Assembly (NCBI GenBank): GCA_949070545.1
Contig: CARTQV010000003.1
Location: 1-31,937, forward strand
Direction of reading: 5' to 3'
Length of the DNA: 31,937 nucleotides
Source: an uncultured Candidatus Saccharibacteria bacterium
GTDB lineage: Bacteria > Patescibacteriota > Saccharimonadia > Saccharimonadales > Saccharimonadaceae
How positions within the stretch are numbered: the first letter of the stretch is position 1; every line of letters starts with the position of its first letter. This document shows positions 1-6,453 of this stretch, one piece after another. A program made the position numbers and the translations under genes. Below the pieces are notes generated by a model. The model worked only from the letters and a program-made list of their open reading frames with translations, did no database searches and was not told the origin of the DNA.

Positions 1-74
1 CGGCAGTCACTACTTTGGCCTACTCCCTCCGCTGCCTAGCTAGTTAGTGTCTATAGTAGGAGGAAGAGAAACTA

Positions 75-83
75 TGCTATACT
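75..83 (+). promoter_or_regulatory. Extended -10 promoter of the Nudix gene
   Basis: TGC followed by TATACT, 11 nt before the ATG at 95. The expected transcript would start only about 5 nt upstream of the start codon, so the mRNA is nearly leaderless. No convincing -35 box is seen. The first 70 bases of the window hold nothing else I can support. Confidence 0.5.
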
Positions 84-94
84 TAAGCTAAGCT

Positions 95-634
95 ATGGAA
101 GAATCTTTCGATATTCTGGATGCTAAAGGACAACACACGGGAGAAACTGCGCCTCGTTCCGTTTGTCATGAGAAGGGTTTATATCACAAAGCTGTTGCGC
201 TTTTTATCATCAACTCGAAGGACCAAGTTTTACTCCAAAAACGTAGTGCTAGTAAAAAACTTTGGCCGAATATGTGGGATATCAGTGCAGGTGGCCATGT
301 TTTGGCTGGAGAATTTGGCTTCGAAGCGATCATCCGCGAATGTGAAGAAGAACTCGGGTTAGAACTTCGCCCAGAAGAGATCACTTTTATTGGTGCAACC
401 ATTTCTAACACCGAAAAGCATGGTATTGTTCATAACCATTTCAACGAATATTATATCGCAAGAAAAGATCTCGACCCTGCGACTCTAACGCTCCAGACCG
501 AAGAAGTTTCCGATGCAAAGTGGATTGATCGTGACGAAATTATCGCACGAATAGGTAAGCAATACCAAGGGATTACTGACAAAGAGGGCTGTTGGGAATA
601 TCTCATCGAGTATTATAAACACCAAGAAACCTAG
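95..634 (+). CDS. Nudix hydrolase, IPP isomerase/YfcD-like
   Basis: A 179-residue Nudix-fold protein that probably hydrolyses a nucleoside diphosphate-linked substrate with divalent metal. The Nudix box is complete at about residues 67-89 (G-x5-E-x7-REC-EEE-LGL), with the metal-binding glutamates present. The surrounding sequence (AVALFIIN, LLQKRS, KLWPNMWDISAGGH) and the overall length match the branch that includes isopentenyl-diphosphate isomerases and YfcD-like hydrolases. The HNHFNEYY segment also fits this branch. Substrate cannot be assigned: an isomerase would need its Cys/Glu pair confirmed by alignment, and CPR genomes often lack isoprenoid pathways. The gene is monocistronic and followed by a tRNA with its own promoter. 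The ATG at 95 is chosen because a -10 box lies just upstream. Confidence 0.85.
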   Translation: MEESFDILDAKGQHTGETAPRSVCHEKGLYHKAVALFIINSKDQVLLQKRSASKKLWPNMWDISAGGHVLAGEFGFEAIIRECEEELGLELRPEEITFIGATISNTEKHGIVHNHFNEYYIARKDLDPATLTLQTEEVSDAKWIDRDEIIARIGKQYQGITDKEGCWEYLIEYYKHQET

Positions 635-660
635 TTTAATTCTCGTTTTTATGATTTTTG

Positions 661-669
661 TGTTATAAT
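661..669 (+). promoter_or_regulatory. Extended -10 promoter of the tRNA gene
   Basis: TGT plus a perfect TATAAT, about 26 nt before the mature tRNA 5' end. This gives a short 5' precursor leader. It is the same TGn-TATAAT form seen at most promoters of this window, here in front of an RNA gene. Confidence 0.6.
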
Positions 670-695
670 TAAAGAACCGTGGTGCTTGATTATGT

Positions 696-772
696 GGTAC
701 CATAGCTCAGCTGGTTAGAGCGCAGGACTCATAAGCCTGAGGTCGGTGGTTCGATCCCACCTGGTACTACCA
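696..772 (+). tRNA. tRNA with CAU anticodon (elongator Met, or Ile2)
   Basis: A 77-nt cloverleaf with encoded CCA. Acceptor GGTACCA pairs with TGGTACT (G1-U72 wobble at the end). The D arm starts GCTC, the anticodon loop CTCATAA carries CAT, and the T arm is GGTGG-TTCGATC-CCACC. The anticodon stem CAGGA/GCCTG has a mismatch at its loop-closing pair (A31, G39). The first pair is a wobble pair rather than the C-A mismatch of bacterial initiators, so this is an elongator tRNA-Met or a lysidine-modified tRNA-Ile; sequence alone does not settle which. Confidence 0.93.
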
Positions 773-785
773 CGGTGATATTCTT

Positions 786-806
786 AGCGTCTTCGGACGC
801 TTTTTT
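786..806 (+). terminator. Intrinsic terminator of the tRNA gene
   Basis: Stem AGCGTC/GACGCT with a TTCG tetraloop followed directly by a run of T. It lies 13 nt after the tRNA CCA end and is a textbook rho-independent terminator. Confidence 0.9.
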
Positions 807-839
807 GGTTATAACTGGTCCTACTGGTTAAGTTTACAT

Positions 840-870
840 AAAAAAGTCCCAGACAGAAATGCCTAGGACT
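840..870 (-). terminator. Terminator of the ubiquitin-like operon
   Basis: On the minus strand AGTCCTAG pairs with CTGGGACT (one G-U pair), with two further inner pairs, a loop of about 6 nt and a T run. It starts 19 nt after the stop codon of the ubiquitin-like gene at 890 and closes that operon. It faces the tRNA terminator, so the two convergent units end separately. Confidence 0.8.
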
Positions 871-889
871 CCACAATTTTTGAGAAAGC

Positions 890-1120
890 TCAGCCGTTGC
901 AGACCTTTCCAGCAATCACAAGCGTGTCGCCAGGTTCAACTTTGGTTTTTCCTGTGTTCCTAATGCGTTTACGACCAAGGGTCACAGCTTCTCCATCTTC
1001 CAGAGAAATGTTGGCCTTTTCCAGAATGATCGCCACGGTATCCCCCTGACAATATTCAACTTTTTTCGGCGGGTTTCCCGCACCGTCTGCTACTGTTACA
1101 TAATTCTTTTCTTCGTTCAT
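890..1120 (-). CDS. Ubiquitin-like beta-grasp protein, 76 residues
   Basis: A small protein predicted to be the modifier of the E1/JAB/E2 operon it ends. Size (76 residues) and pattern fit a beta-grasp fold of the ThiS/MoaD/ubiquitin type: an opening beta-hairpin (YVTV, KKVEYC), a GDTVAIILEKANISL helix region, then VEPGDTLVIAGKV as the last strand. The chain ends in Asn-Gly, so a terminal glycine is already exposed, but the usual Gly-Gly is absent. Two cysteines (24 and 74) are present. The gene starts 12 nt after the E1 stop, with an AGGAGGG ribosome binding site that touches that stop. The fold is inferred from pattern and operon position. A sulfur carrier for cofactor synthesis is the alternative, but no thiamine or molybdopterin genes are nearby. 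Confidence 0.65.
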   Translation of the reverse strand: MNEEKNYVTVADGAGNPPKKVEYCQGDTVAIILEKANISLEDGEAVTLGRKRIRNTGKTKVEPGDTLVIAGKVCNG

Positions 1121-1132
1121 ATTGAACCCTCC

Positions 1133-1792
1133 TTAATTTGCCGCGAAATTGCGGATGATCGGAAACTCCGGAATCGGCAGCCCCCGATGGAATAAAGTTA
1201 CCAAATAGCCAATTTCCCCTGCCAAGTAGGCAGAGATGTAGCCGATATTGCGTGCCCCGCAAGTGAGCGGTTTCACTTCAGCATCATCAAACAACCAAGT
1301 CTCATAATCTTCTCGAGCTTGGAAGTCTGCAGGACTAAATGCGAACAGCTGAGTTTCTTCGCCGCCACTACGTCCATCAATAAAAAATGGAATGTTCAGA
1401 TAATTTTTCTTCACATTTTCCCAAATTATCTTGCGACTTCCCATCGAATCTACACCGCTGATTACGACCCCAGACAATTCTGTATCAGCCGTAACACGCT
1501 CGGGGTGTTGATAAACATCAACCCCGTTCGGCATTAAATAATAGATTAAACTTGACATTGCGACAACTTTTGGTTCACCACACATCAATGCGCTATAACC
1601 AACTTCAGTCGGCAAATTGCGTTCTTCCAAAACGTCGTCATCCCAGATATGAATTTCTGAGATTCCCATTTTGGCCAGGGTGATTCCAACTAAATTATTG
1701 ATCCCACCAGCGCCAACCAAATGCACAGGCCAGCTCCAAGTGCTAGGATTAAAAATCGTTGTTTGATCAGAATAACTGCTTTTGTTCAACAT
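1133..1792 (-). CDS. E1-like ThiF/MoeB-family adenylyltransferase
   Basis: A 219-residue Rossmann-type E1 domain that should adenylate the C terminus of a ubiquitin-like protein. Visible features are the nucleotide loop GAGGINN (27-33), the acidic segment IWDDDVLEERNL with the conserved Arg-Asn pair (58-59), Lys75, and GVDSMGSR (113-120) at the usual ATP/Mg aspartate position. Cys178 in PLTCGARNIGYIS lies where ThiF/MoeB/E1 proteins carry the cysteine that forms the thioester or persulfide. No paired CxxC zinc motifs are present, and it is shorter than typical ThiF proteins (about 240-250). The start overlaps the JAB gene by 26 nt and has an AGGGGG ribosome binding site, so the two are translationally coupled. 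Confidence 0.85.
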   Translation of the reverse strand: MLNKSSYSDQTTIFNPSTWSWPVHLVGAGGINNLVGITLAKMGISEIHIWDDDVLEERNLPTEVGYSALMCGEPKVVAMSSLIYYLMPNGVDVYQHPERVTADTELSGVVISGVDSMGSRKIIWENVKKNYLNIPFFIDGRSGGEETQLFAFSPADFQAREDYETWLFDDAEVKPLTCGARNIGYISAYLAGEIGYLVTLFHRGLPIPEFPIIRNFAAN

Positions 1793-2351
1793 TGACTTTG
1801 CCCCCTTTCGCTAATGTTGATTTTCTGAACTTGTTTAATGGCAAGAAGCCAACTTTTTCTTTGACCTCATCGTCACAAGTTTGCTGAACCGCCAACGGTA
1901 TTACGGGTAGTGGCGTTTCAATACAGACATCGAGTTCGACATTGTGCAGTTGGATTTCGTTTGTAAAAACATCCAGACGTGCTTTGCGTTCACCAAAAAT
2001 GTTTGCCACCAAATTCACTGCCCACGGTGCGTCCCATTCGGAGATGTCACCTTCATCAGTCGGTGACCAATATACCGCTCCGTCGACATGTGAATGCCAA
2101 CGAAAACGTAGCATGCCAGCCCGGGCTGGATTATCTTCGACAAGATCGAAGATAATGTCGTTTAGTGCTCCATCATTAGTTTCGCAGAATGTCATGTTGC
2201 TTCTCTGCTCTGGCACGAAGATCTCATCTACAACGAAATCCCCATCCTTATTCTGCTGAATAGTACCAAAACCTGTCACCTCATTCGGCGCCGCAGCTAT
2301 GGCATACCCTTGGATGTGTTGCCAAATTACTAAAGGAAGAATCAATTTCAT
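1767..2351 (-). CDS. JAMM/JAB1-MPN metallopeptidase (deubiquitinase-like)
   Basis: A 194-residue zinc isopeptidase of the JAB1/MPN+ family. The full JAMM signature is visible: Glu24 in the NEVTGFG strand, then His86, His88, Ser96 and Asp99 in the pattern HxH-x7-SxxD (HSHVDGAVYWSPTD). All metal and catalytic ligands are therefore intact. In eukaryotes and archaea this family removes or matures ubiquitin-like modifiers. Because the partner Ubl already ends in glycine, deconjugation is more likely than maturation here. The ATG overlaps the upstream stop as ATGA and has a GGAGG site 9 nt ahead. The last 40 residues are basic and outside the core domain. Confidence 0.92.
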   Translation of the reverse strand: MKLILPLVIWQHIQGYAIAAAPNEVTGFGTIQQNKDGDFVVDEIFVPEQRSNMTFCETNDGALNDIIFDLVEDNPARAGMLRFRWHSHVDGAVYWSPTDEGDISEWDAPWAVNLVANIFGERKARLDVFTNEIQLHNVELDVCIETPLPVIPLAVQQTCDDEVKEKVGFLPLNKFRKSTLAKGGKVNVEQKQLF

Positions 2352-3628
2352 TTTTTACGCCTCCTTTTTTTCTTTGATTTTGTCTGCAGCTTTGTTTTTG
2401 GCTTCGAGAGACGCGTAAAACAATTTGGTATCTCTTTTTTGTCTTCCGGATTGACTGAATGCATACAATCAATCATCAGAGTTAACGCCTCAATGACTCT
2501 GCCTTCATCCACGAAGTATTGCTCGATTTCACTCAGACGATCGCCAAAACAAAAATAGTCGCCATCCTTATAGAACGGGTCTTCACTTGTTGCGTTCTGT
2601 TTGACGCCAGAGCGTAGTCGTAGTGCATATGCGTTAGAATCTTGATACAAGAGCCTGATTTCGTAGTCGCCAAAATCATACATCGCACCTTCATAGGGCA
2701 CGCGAACATGGACAACAATTATTAAGCGTTCGTTATCAAGGTCGGAAATTATTTCCTTCACTCCGCGCATCTTCCGAATTTGTACTAGCTCTGCCAGTGC
2801 AGTCTGATCGTCAATCGTGATAGGTTCGTCCTTCAGCTGTTGACGTTGAGCACGTTTTTCTCCTAATTTTTTCTGTTGCTCTTGAATCTGCACGCCATGG
2901 TAACGGATTGACTCCTCGCAAGCGACAATGTCATCATCCAACTCTTGAATCATTCGCTCCCTTTGTTCTTTAAAGAGAGTTACGCGCAGCTTCACATAAT
3001 CTTCTTCCTCATTTGTTGATCTGTTTTCCGTTGCTTCTTCTAGTAGCTCGTCTGAAGTCTCATTCTCGTCCGACTGAGCCCCAGCTTCTTCCATCGCTCT
3101 TTTCGGTGTGTGTCTTAACATCCTGATTCTGCTCACGATGAAAAAAGGCCAACCGATTGGTAGACAGAGAAGTAGTAAAAACCAGCCGTAAACCGTTCTC
3201 AGCGGAAAATCCGCGAGATAATAGGCGGAACTCTTTTCCAAATAGTAGACAACAAACACTACAATCGGTATTAAACCACAGATGATAACGCTGACTACAC
3301 CCAATATGGAAGCCATTGAGATTGGATCATTTTTCGTTTTGAGCACTGTCTCGTCTTCTTCCTGCCATGTCAGGTCGGAAGTTAGACCAGAAACCAGCTC
3401 TTTTATTTTCTTACGCTCATCACTTGGCAATTTGTTGAAAGCTTCAACTTTTTGATTGTACTGCTTTATCTCTTCGTAATCGCCTTGGTTTACAGAGCCA
3501 ACACATCCGAAAAAAATAAACACTACATAAAGGACTCCCACAATAATAAGAGATCGTGACAGCACGTTGCTTGGCGAAATATCGCCATAAAAAGTTGGTG
3601 ATCGTCGTTCCTTGGTTTGATGTGACAT
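2348..3628 (-). CDS. Membrane-anchored E2-like protein with coiled coil
   Basis: A 426-residue protein that opens the Ubl operon. Predicted order: one TM helix (27-47), a loop of about 55 residues, two further TM helices (105-130 and 147-167), an acidic linker, a charged coiled coil (215-268), a globular domain (290-397) and a Lys/Arg-rich tail. The globular domain resembles the prokaryotic E2-like pattern: a beta-meander (DFGDYEIRLL, ALRLRSG), then DGDYFCFGD, a helix, and HSVNPEDK. Cys360 in YFCFG is where bacterial E2-like proteins have HPH-x-G-x-CLG, so it is the candidate thioester cysteine; the HPH is replaced by EDP. The start at 3628 is preferred over an upstream ATG at 3655 because GGAGGG lies 7 nt before it. 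The E2 assignment is from motif memory and context. Confidence 0.55.
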   Translation of the reverse strand: MSHQTKERRSPTFYGDISPSNVLSRSLIIVGVLYVVFIFFGCVGSVNQGDYEEIKQYNQKVEAFNKLPSDERKKIKELVSGLTSDLTWQEEDETVLKTKNDPISMASILGVVSVIICGLIPIVVFVVYYLEKSSAYYLADFPLRTVYGWFLLLLCLPIGWPFFIVSRIRMLRHTPKRAMEEAGAQSDENETSDELLEEATENRSTNEEEDYVKLRVTLFKEQRERMIQELDDDIVACEESIRYHGVQIQEQQKKLGEKRAQRQQLKDEPITIDDQTALAELVQIRKMRGVKEIISDLDNERLIIVVHVRVPYEGAMYDFGDYEIRLLYQDSNAYALRLRSGVKQNATSEDPFYKDGDYFCFGDRLSEIEQYFVDEGRVIEALTLMIDCMHSVNPEDKKEIPNCFTRLSKPKTKLQTKSKKKRRRKK

Positions 3629-3703
3629 AGAAAAACCCTCCTTTTTCTTTCTCATAGATTGTTAATGATACTTAGGGCACCATAATACTCACCCTATACT
3701 ACA

Positions 3704-3732
3704 ATTGTAGCATAGATATCGAAAATTGTCAA
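3704..3732 (-). promoter_or_regulatory. Promoter of the Ubl conjugation operon
   Basis: A consensus TTGACA (3732-3727), a 17-bp spacer ending in TGC, and TACAAT (3709-3704) on the minus strand. Transcription should start near 3697, leaving a leader of about 70 nt with a GGAGGG site. This strong sigma-70-type promoter with a real leader contrasts with the leaderless promoters elsewhere. It is back-to-back with the prepilin promoter. Confidence 0.75.
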
Positions 3733-3770
3733 TAGGAAACACAAACCATTCGTCATATTTTTTGTCTATG

Positions 3771-3779
3771 TGGTATAAT
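3771..3779 (+). promoter_or_regulatory. Leaderless promoter of the prepilin-pgi operon
   Basis: TGG plus TATAAT, exactly 6 nt before the ATG at 3786, so transcription should begin at the A of the start codon. There is no ribosome binding site and no clear -35 box. Confidence 0.7.
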
Positions 3780-3785
3780 ATACTT

Positions 3786-4178
3786 ATGAAAGACAAAAAG
3801 GGCTTCACTGTCATTGAACTTATGGTTGTCGGAGTTTTCGCTGCCCTGTTACTAATCATTTTCTTTATCCAGAAGTCCAACGTTGATGCTATGAATCGCG
3901 ACGATGACCGCAAAACCGCAATCAATGCGATGTATTACGCCCTGGAAGAATATTTTTACCCCAAAAATGGCTATTATCCTGCCGAGATTAACGAGGAAAT
4001 TCTACCAGTTATCGACCCGGCCTTGTTCACCGATCCGCTCGGTATGAATCTGGGCGTTGATGGTAGTTCTTATAGTTATGAAGTTGCGAATTGTAACTCA
4101 AATAACGAATGTCGCGAGTTTACCCTCCGCGCCGCTCTTGAAAAAGAGGACGCTTATATTAAAAAGGGCAAAAAATAG
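3786..4178 (+). CDS. Type IV prepilin-like protein
   Basis: A 130-residue class III prepilin. The leader MKDKKG is followed by FTVIELMVVGVFAALL, giving the prepilin peptidase site G6/F7 with Glu at mature position 5 and a single hydrophobic N-terminal helix. The rest is a short soluble domain with a cysteine pair (NCNSNNEC), which may form a disulfide loop. The start is moved downstream of the longest reading frame because cleavage geometry and the -10 box at 3774-3779 both point to 3786. It lies 15 nt before pgi, so an orphan pilin is cotranscribed with a glycolytic gene. The main pilus operon is at 23841-30811. It may be a pseudopilin for secretion or DNA uptake. Confidence 0.88.
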   Translation: MKDKKGFTVIELMVVGVFAALLLIIFFIQKSNVDAMNRDDDRKTAINAMYYALEEYFYPKNGYYPAEINEEILPVIDPALFTDPLGMNLGVDGSSYSYEVANCNSNNECREFTLRAALEKEDAYIKKGKK

Positions 4179-4193
4179 CCCAAAAGGAGTTTT

Positions 4194-5432
4194 ATGATCG
4201 AGTTTCGTTCAGATCAAAATATCAAAGTTGATGCGGAGCGAATCTCCAGTTTGGTCAAAGCCATCCGCCAAGACCCAATGGGTGGTTGGTTCGATTTGCC
4301 AGAAAATTACAATCGCGCCGAGTTTGAGAATATCAAAAAGGCCGCTGCGAAGATCAACTCTGATTCGGAGTATCTCGTCTGCATCGGTATCGGGGGTTCT
4401 TATCTTGGTCACAAAGCTGTCATTGAAGCTCTTGCTCCAGTTAGCCCGACGAAAGTGCTCTACGCAGGCAATTCGCTCAGCTCACGCGAGCTACGTCGCT
4501 TGTTGGTTGAGTTGGGTGATGCTGATTTTTCGATTAATGTTATTTCGAAATCTGGTACCACGACCGAACCAGCCGTCGCTTTTCGCATTCTCAAACAAAA
4601 ATTAACAGAAAAATATGGCGACGCCGCACATGAGCGAATTTATGCAACCACTGACATAAAGAAAGGCGCCTTGCATGATGAAGCAGTCGCTGAAGACTAT
4701 ACACGTTTTGTTGTTCCCGACAACGTCGGCGGACGTTATTCAGTTTTGACGGCAGTCGGGCTCCTGCCGCTGGCCGTTGCCGGTGTTAATATTGACGCGT
4801 TACTCACGGGGGCCGCTGATGAATGTCGAGAGTTCCTCTCCGCCGGAGATCTCGGTAGCACCGCAGCGGCAAATTATGCTACCACGCGCGCAAAACTCGC
4901 TAAGCATCATGATGTGGAAGTTTTGGCCTCCTTTGAACCTTGTCTGCATGATTTCGAGGAATGGTGGAAGCAACTTTTTGGGGAGTCCGAGGGGAAGAAA
5001 CACCAAGGGATTTTCCCCGCTTCCGTGGTTTATACGACGGATTTGCATTCACTAGGCCAATATCTCCAAGAAGGTCGTCGTGATATTTTTGAGACAATGT
5101 TGAAGTTTTCACACGATAACTCTAGCGAGATTCTCGTTCCGACTGAGCCAGAAGATTTAGATGGCTTGGGCTATCTCGAAGGTCGCCCTTTGACATATCT
5201 GAACGCGACCGCGGAAGAAGCAACCATCGCAGCGCATCGCTCTGGTGGAATCCCAGTCCTCGAGATCATTGCTCCTGAACTTTCTGCCCGTTCGGTCGGT
5301 GCTTTGATTTTCTTCTTTGAACTTTCTTGTGCCTTGTCTGCGAAGCTTTTGAAAGTAAATCCTTTCGACCAGCCAGGTGTCGAGGCCTACAAAAATAACA
5401 TGTTCCACCTGCTTGGGAAACCAGGATTCTAG
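4194..5432 (+). CDS. pgi: Glucose-6-phosphate isomerase
   Basis: Converts glucose-6-phosphate to fructose-6-phosphate in the cytoplasm. The SIS fold carries GIGGSYLGHKAV (65-76), SKSGTTTEP (118-126), NVGGRYSVLTAVGLLPL, an EGRRDIFETM segment, and the C-terminal family signature LKVNPFDQPGVEAYKNNMF. At 412 residues it is shorter than Firmicutes enzymes (about 450) and much shorter than the E. coli enzyme (549), but no catalytic segment is missing. It is the second gene after the prepilin; its AAAAGGAG site lies 6 nt before the ATG. A hairpin just after the stop ends the unit. Fructose-6-phosphate is a possible substrate of the phosphoketolase at 12431-14693. Confidence 0.96.
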   Translation: MIEFRSDQNIKVDAERISSLVKAIRQDPMGGWFDLPENYNRAEFENIKKAAAKINSDSEYLVCIGIGGSYLGHKAVIEALAPVSPTKVLYAGNSLSSRELRRLLVELGDADFSINVISKSGTTTEPAVAFRILKQKLTEKYGDAAHERIYATTDIKKGALHDEAVAEDYTRFVVPDNVGGRYSVLTAVGLLPLAVAGVNIDALLTGAADECREFLSAGDLGSTAAANYATTRAKLAKHHDVEVLASFEPCLHDFEEWWKQLFGESEGKKHQGIFPASVVYTTDLHSLGQYLQEGRRDIFETMLKFSHDNSSEILVPTEPEDLDGLGYLEGRPLTYLNATAEEATIAAHRSGGIPVLEIIAPELSARSVGALIFFFELSCALSAKLLKVNPFDQPGVEAYKNNMFHLLGKPGF

Positions 5433-5446
5433 CATAGCGTATATTC

Positions 5447-5475
5447 TTGCTAAAAGTTCGCTTTTAGCGTATAAT
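5447..5475 (+). promoter_or_regulatory. Leaderless promoter of carbamate kinase
   Basis: TTGCTA (5447-5452), a 17-bp spacer and TATAAT (5470-5475), 7 nt before the ATG at 5483. The spacer is made of the pgi terminator hairpin. No ribosome binding site is present, so a leaderless mRNA is predicted. Confidence 0.65.
5449..5468 (+). terminator. pgi terminator hairpin inside the arcC promoter
   Basis: A perfect 8-bp stem GCTAAAAG/CTTTTAGC with a TTCG loop, 17 nt after the pgi stop. What follows is GTATAATTTT rather than a pure T run, because the -10 box of the next gene abuts the stem. It is a compact terminator/promoter overlap. Confidence 0.7.
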
Positions 5476-5482
5476 TTTCTAC

Positions 5483-6424
5483 ATGAGTAAAACGCGTGTC
5501 GTGATTGCTTTGGGTGGGAACGCTTTACAACAAAACGGTGAAGTTACAGCCGAAGCTCAGAAAAATGTCGCTAGTCATATCGGCGAGGTCATCGCTAAGC
5601 TTTCTGATCGGTATGAAATCATTATCGCGCATGGTAATGGTCCGCAGGTCGGGAACATCCTCATTCACGAGGAAACCGCAAGTACTTCTTCGGCGCCCGC
5701 CATGCCTCTCGAAACCGCAGTTGCAATGAGCCAAGGACAAATTGGCTATTGGCTGTCGCAGGCCATCGACAATGCTTTTGCACGTCGTCGTCAACACAAA
5801 AAAGTTGTCAGCGTCGTAACACAAGTTGTCGTTGATCCGAAAGATTCAGCGTTTCGCTGGCCGACAAAACCGATCGGAGAGTTTTATAGTGCTGAGGAGG
5901 CCGTGAAACTTGCAAAAACTCGTGGTTGGGAAATGCGCGAGGATGCAGGGCGCGGTTATCGTCGAGTTGTGCCTTCGCCTCGCCCGATTGATATTGTCGA
6001 GCGCCGCGAAATTATGTCACTTGTGCAATCTGGCGCAATCGTGATCGCCGTTGGTGGTGGCGGTATTCCTGTAACGCGCAGCAAAGTCTTGAAAGTCCTG
6101 AGAGGTGTTGACGCCGTTATTGATAAAGATCTCGCCGCTGAGAAATTGGCTGAACTGGTCAAAGCTGATATTTTTGTCTCTGTGACTGCCGTACCGAATG
6201 CTTATCTTAATTTTGGCCAACCCGATCAAATTGCACTCGGTATGCTGACTCCCGCAGAAGTCTTCAAGCATGTCAAAGCTGGCCATTTCGGAGTCGGGTC
6301 CATGCTGCCTAAAATCCAAGCCGTCGCCCAATTCGCCAGCAAAAAACGCATCGGAATTATCACCTCACCTGAAAATCTTGAGCTCAGCCTCAAGCGCCGC
6401 TCTGGCACCATCGTCCAGGGTTAG
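5483..6424 (+). CDS. arcC: Carbamate kinase
   Basis: Transfers phosphate between carbamoyl phosphate and ADP, making ATP in the last step of the arginine deiminase pathway. A full-length 313-residue amino-acid-kinase fold shows VIALGGNAL near the N terminus, AHGNGPQVGN, the SQGQIGYWLSQA helix, VVPSPRP, AVGGGGIPV and VDAVIDKDLAAEKLA. These are the standard carbamate kinase motifs, and no key segment is missing. arcA and arcB are not adjacent: the gene stands alone with its own promoter and converges on a minus-strand flavoprotein 29 bp away. Arginine deiminase pathway genes are widely reported in Saccharibacteria, which supports the lineage guess. Confidence 0.96.
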   Translation: MSKTRVVIALGGNALQQNGEVTAEAQKNVASHIGEVIAKLSDRYEIIIAHGNGPQVGNILIHEETASTSSAPAMPLETAVAMSQGQIGYWLSQAIDNAFARRRQHKKVVSVVTQVVVDPKDSAFRWPTKPIGEFYSAEEAVKLAKTRGWEMREDAGRGYRRVVPSPRPIDIVERREIMSLVQSGAIVIAVGGGGIPVTRSKVLKVLRGVDAVIDKDLAAEKLAELVKADIFVSVTAVPNAYLNFGQPDQIALGMLTPAEVFKHVKAGHFGVGSMLPKIQAVAQFASKKRIGIITSPENLELSLKRRSGTIVQG

Positions 6425-6441
6425 AATGGTTTGGCTATTCT
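6423..6441. terminator. Weak hairpin between convergent genes
   Basis: AGAATGG and CTATTCT form a 7-bp stem with one G-U pair and a 5-nt loop. It starts within the arcC TAG stop codon and sits between two convergent stops. There is no T run on either strand, so a terminator role is only suggested by position. Confidence 0.35.
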
Positions 6442-6453
6442 GTTCACGTGTTC

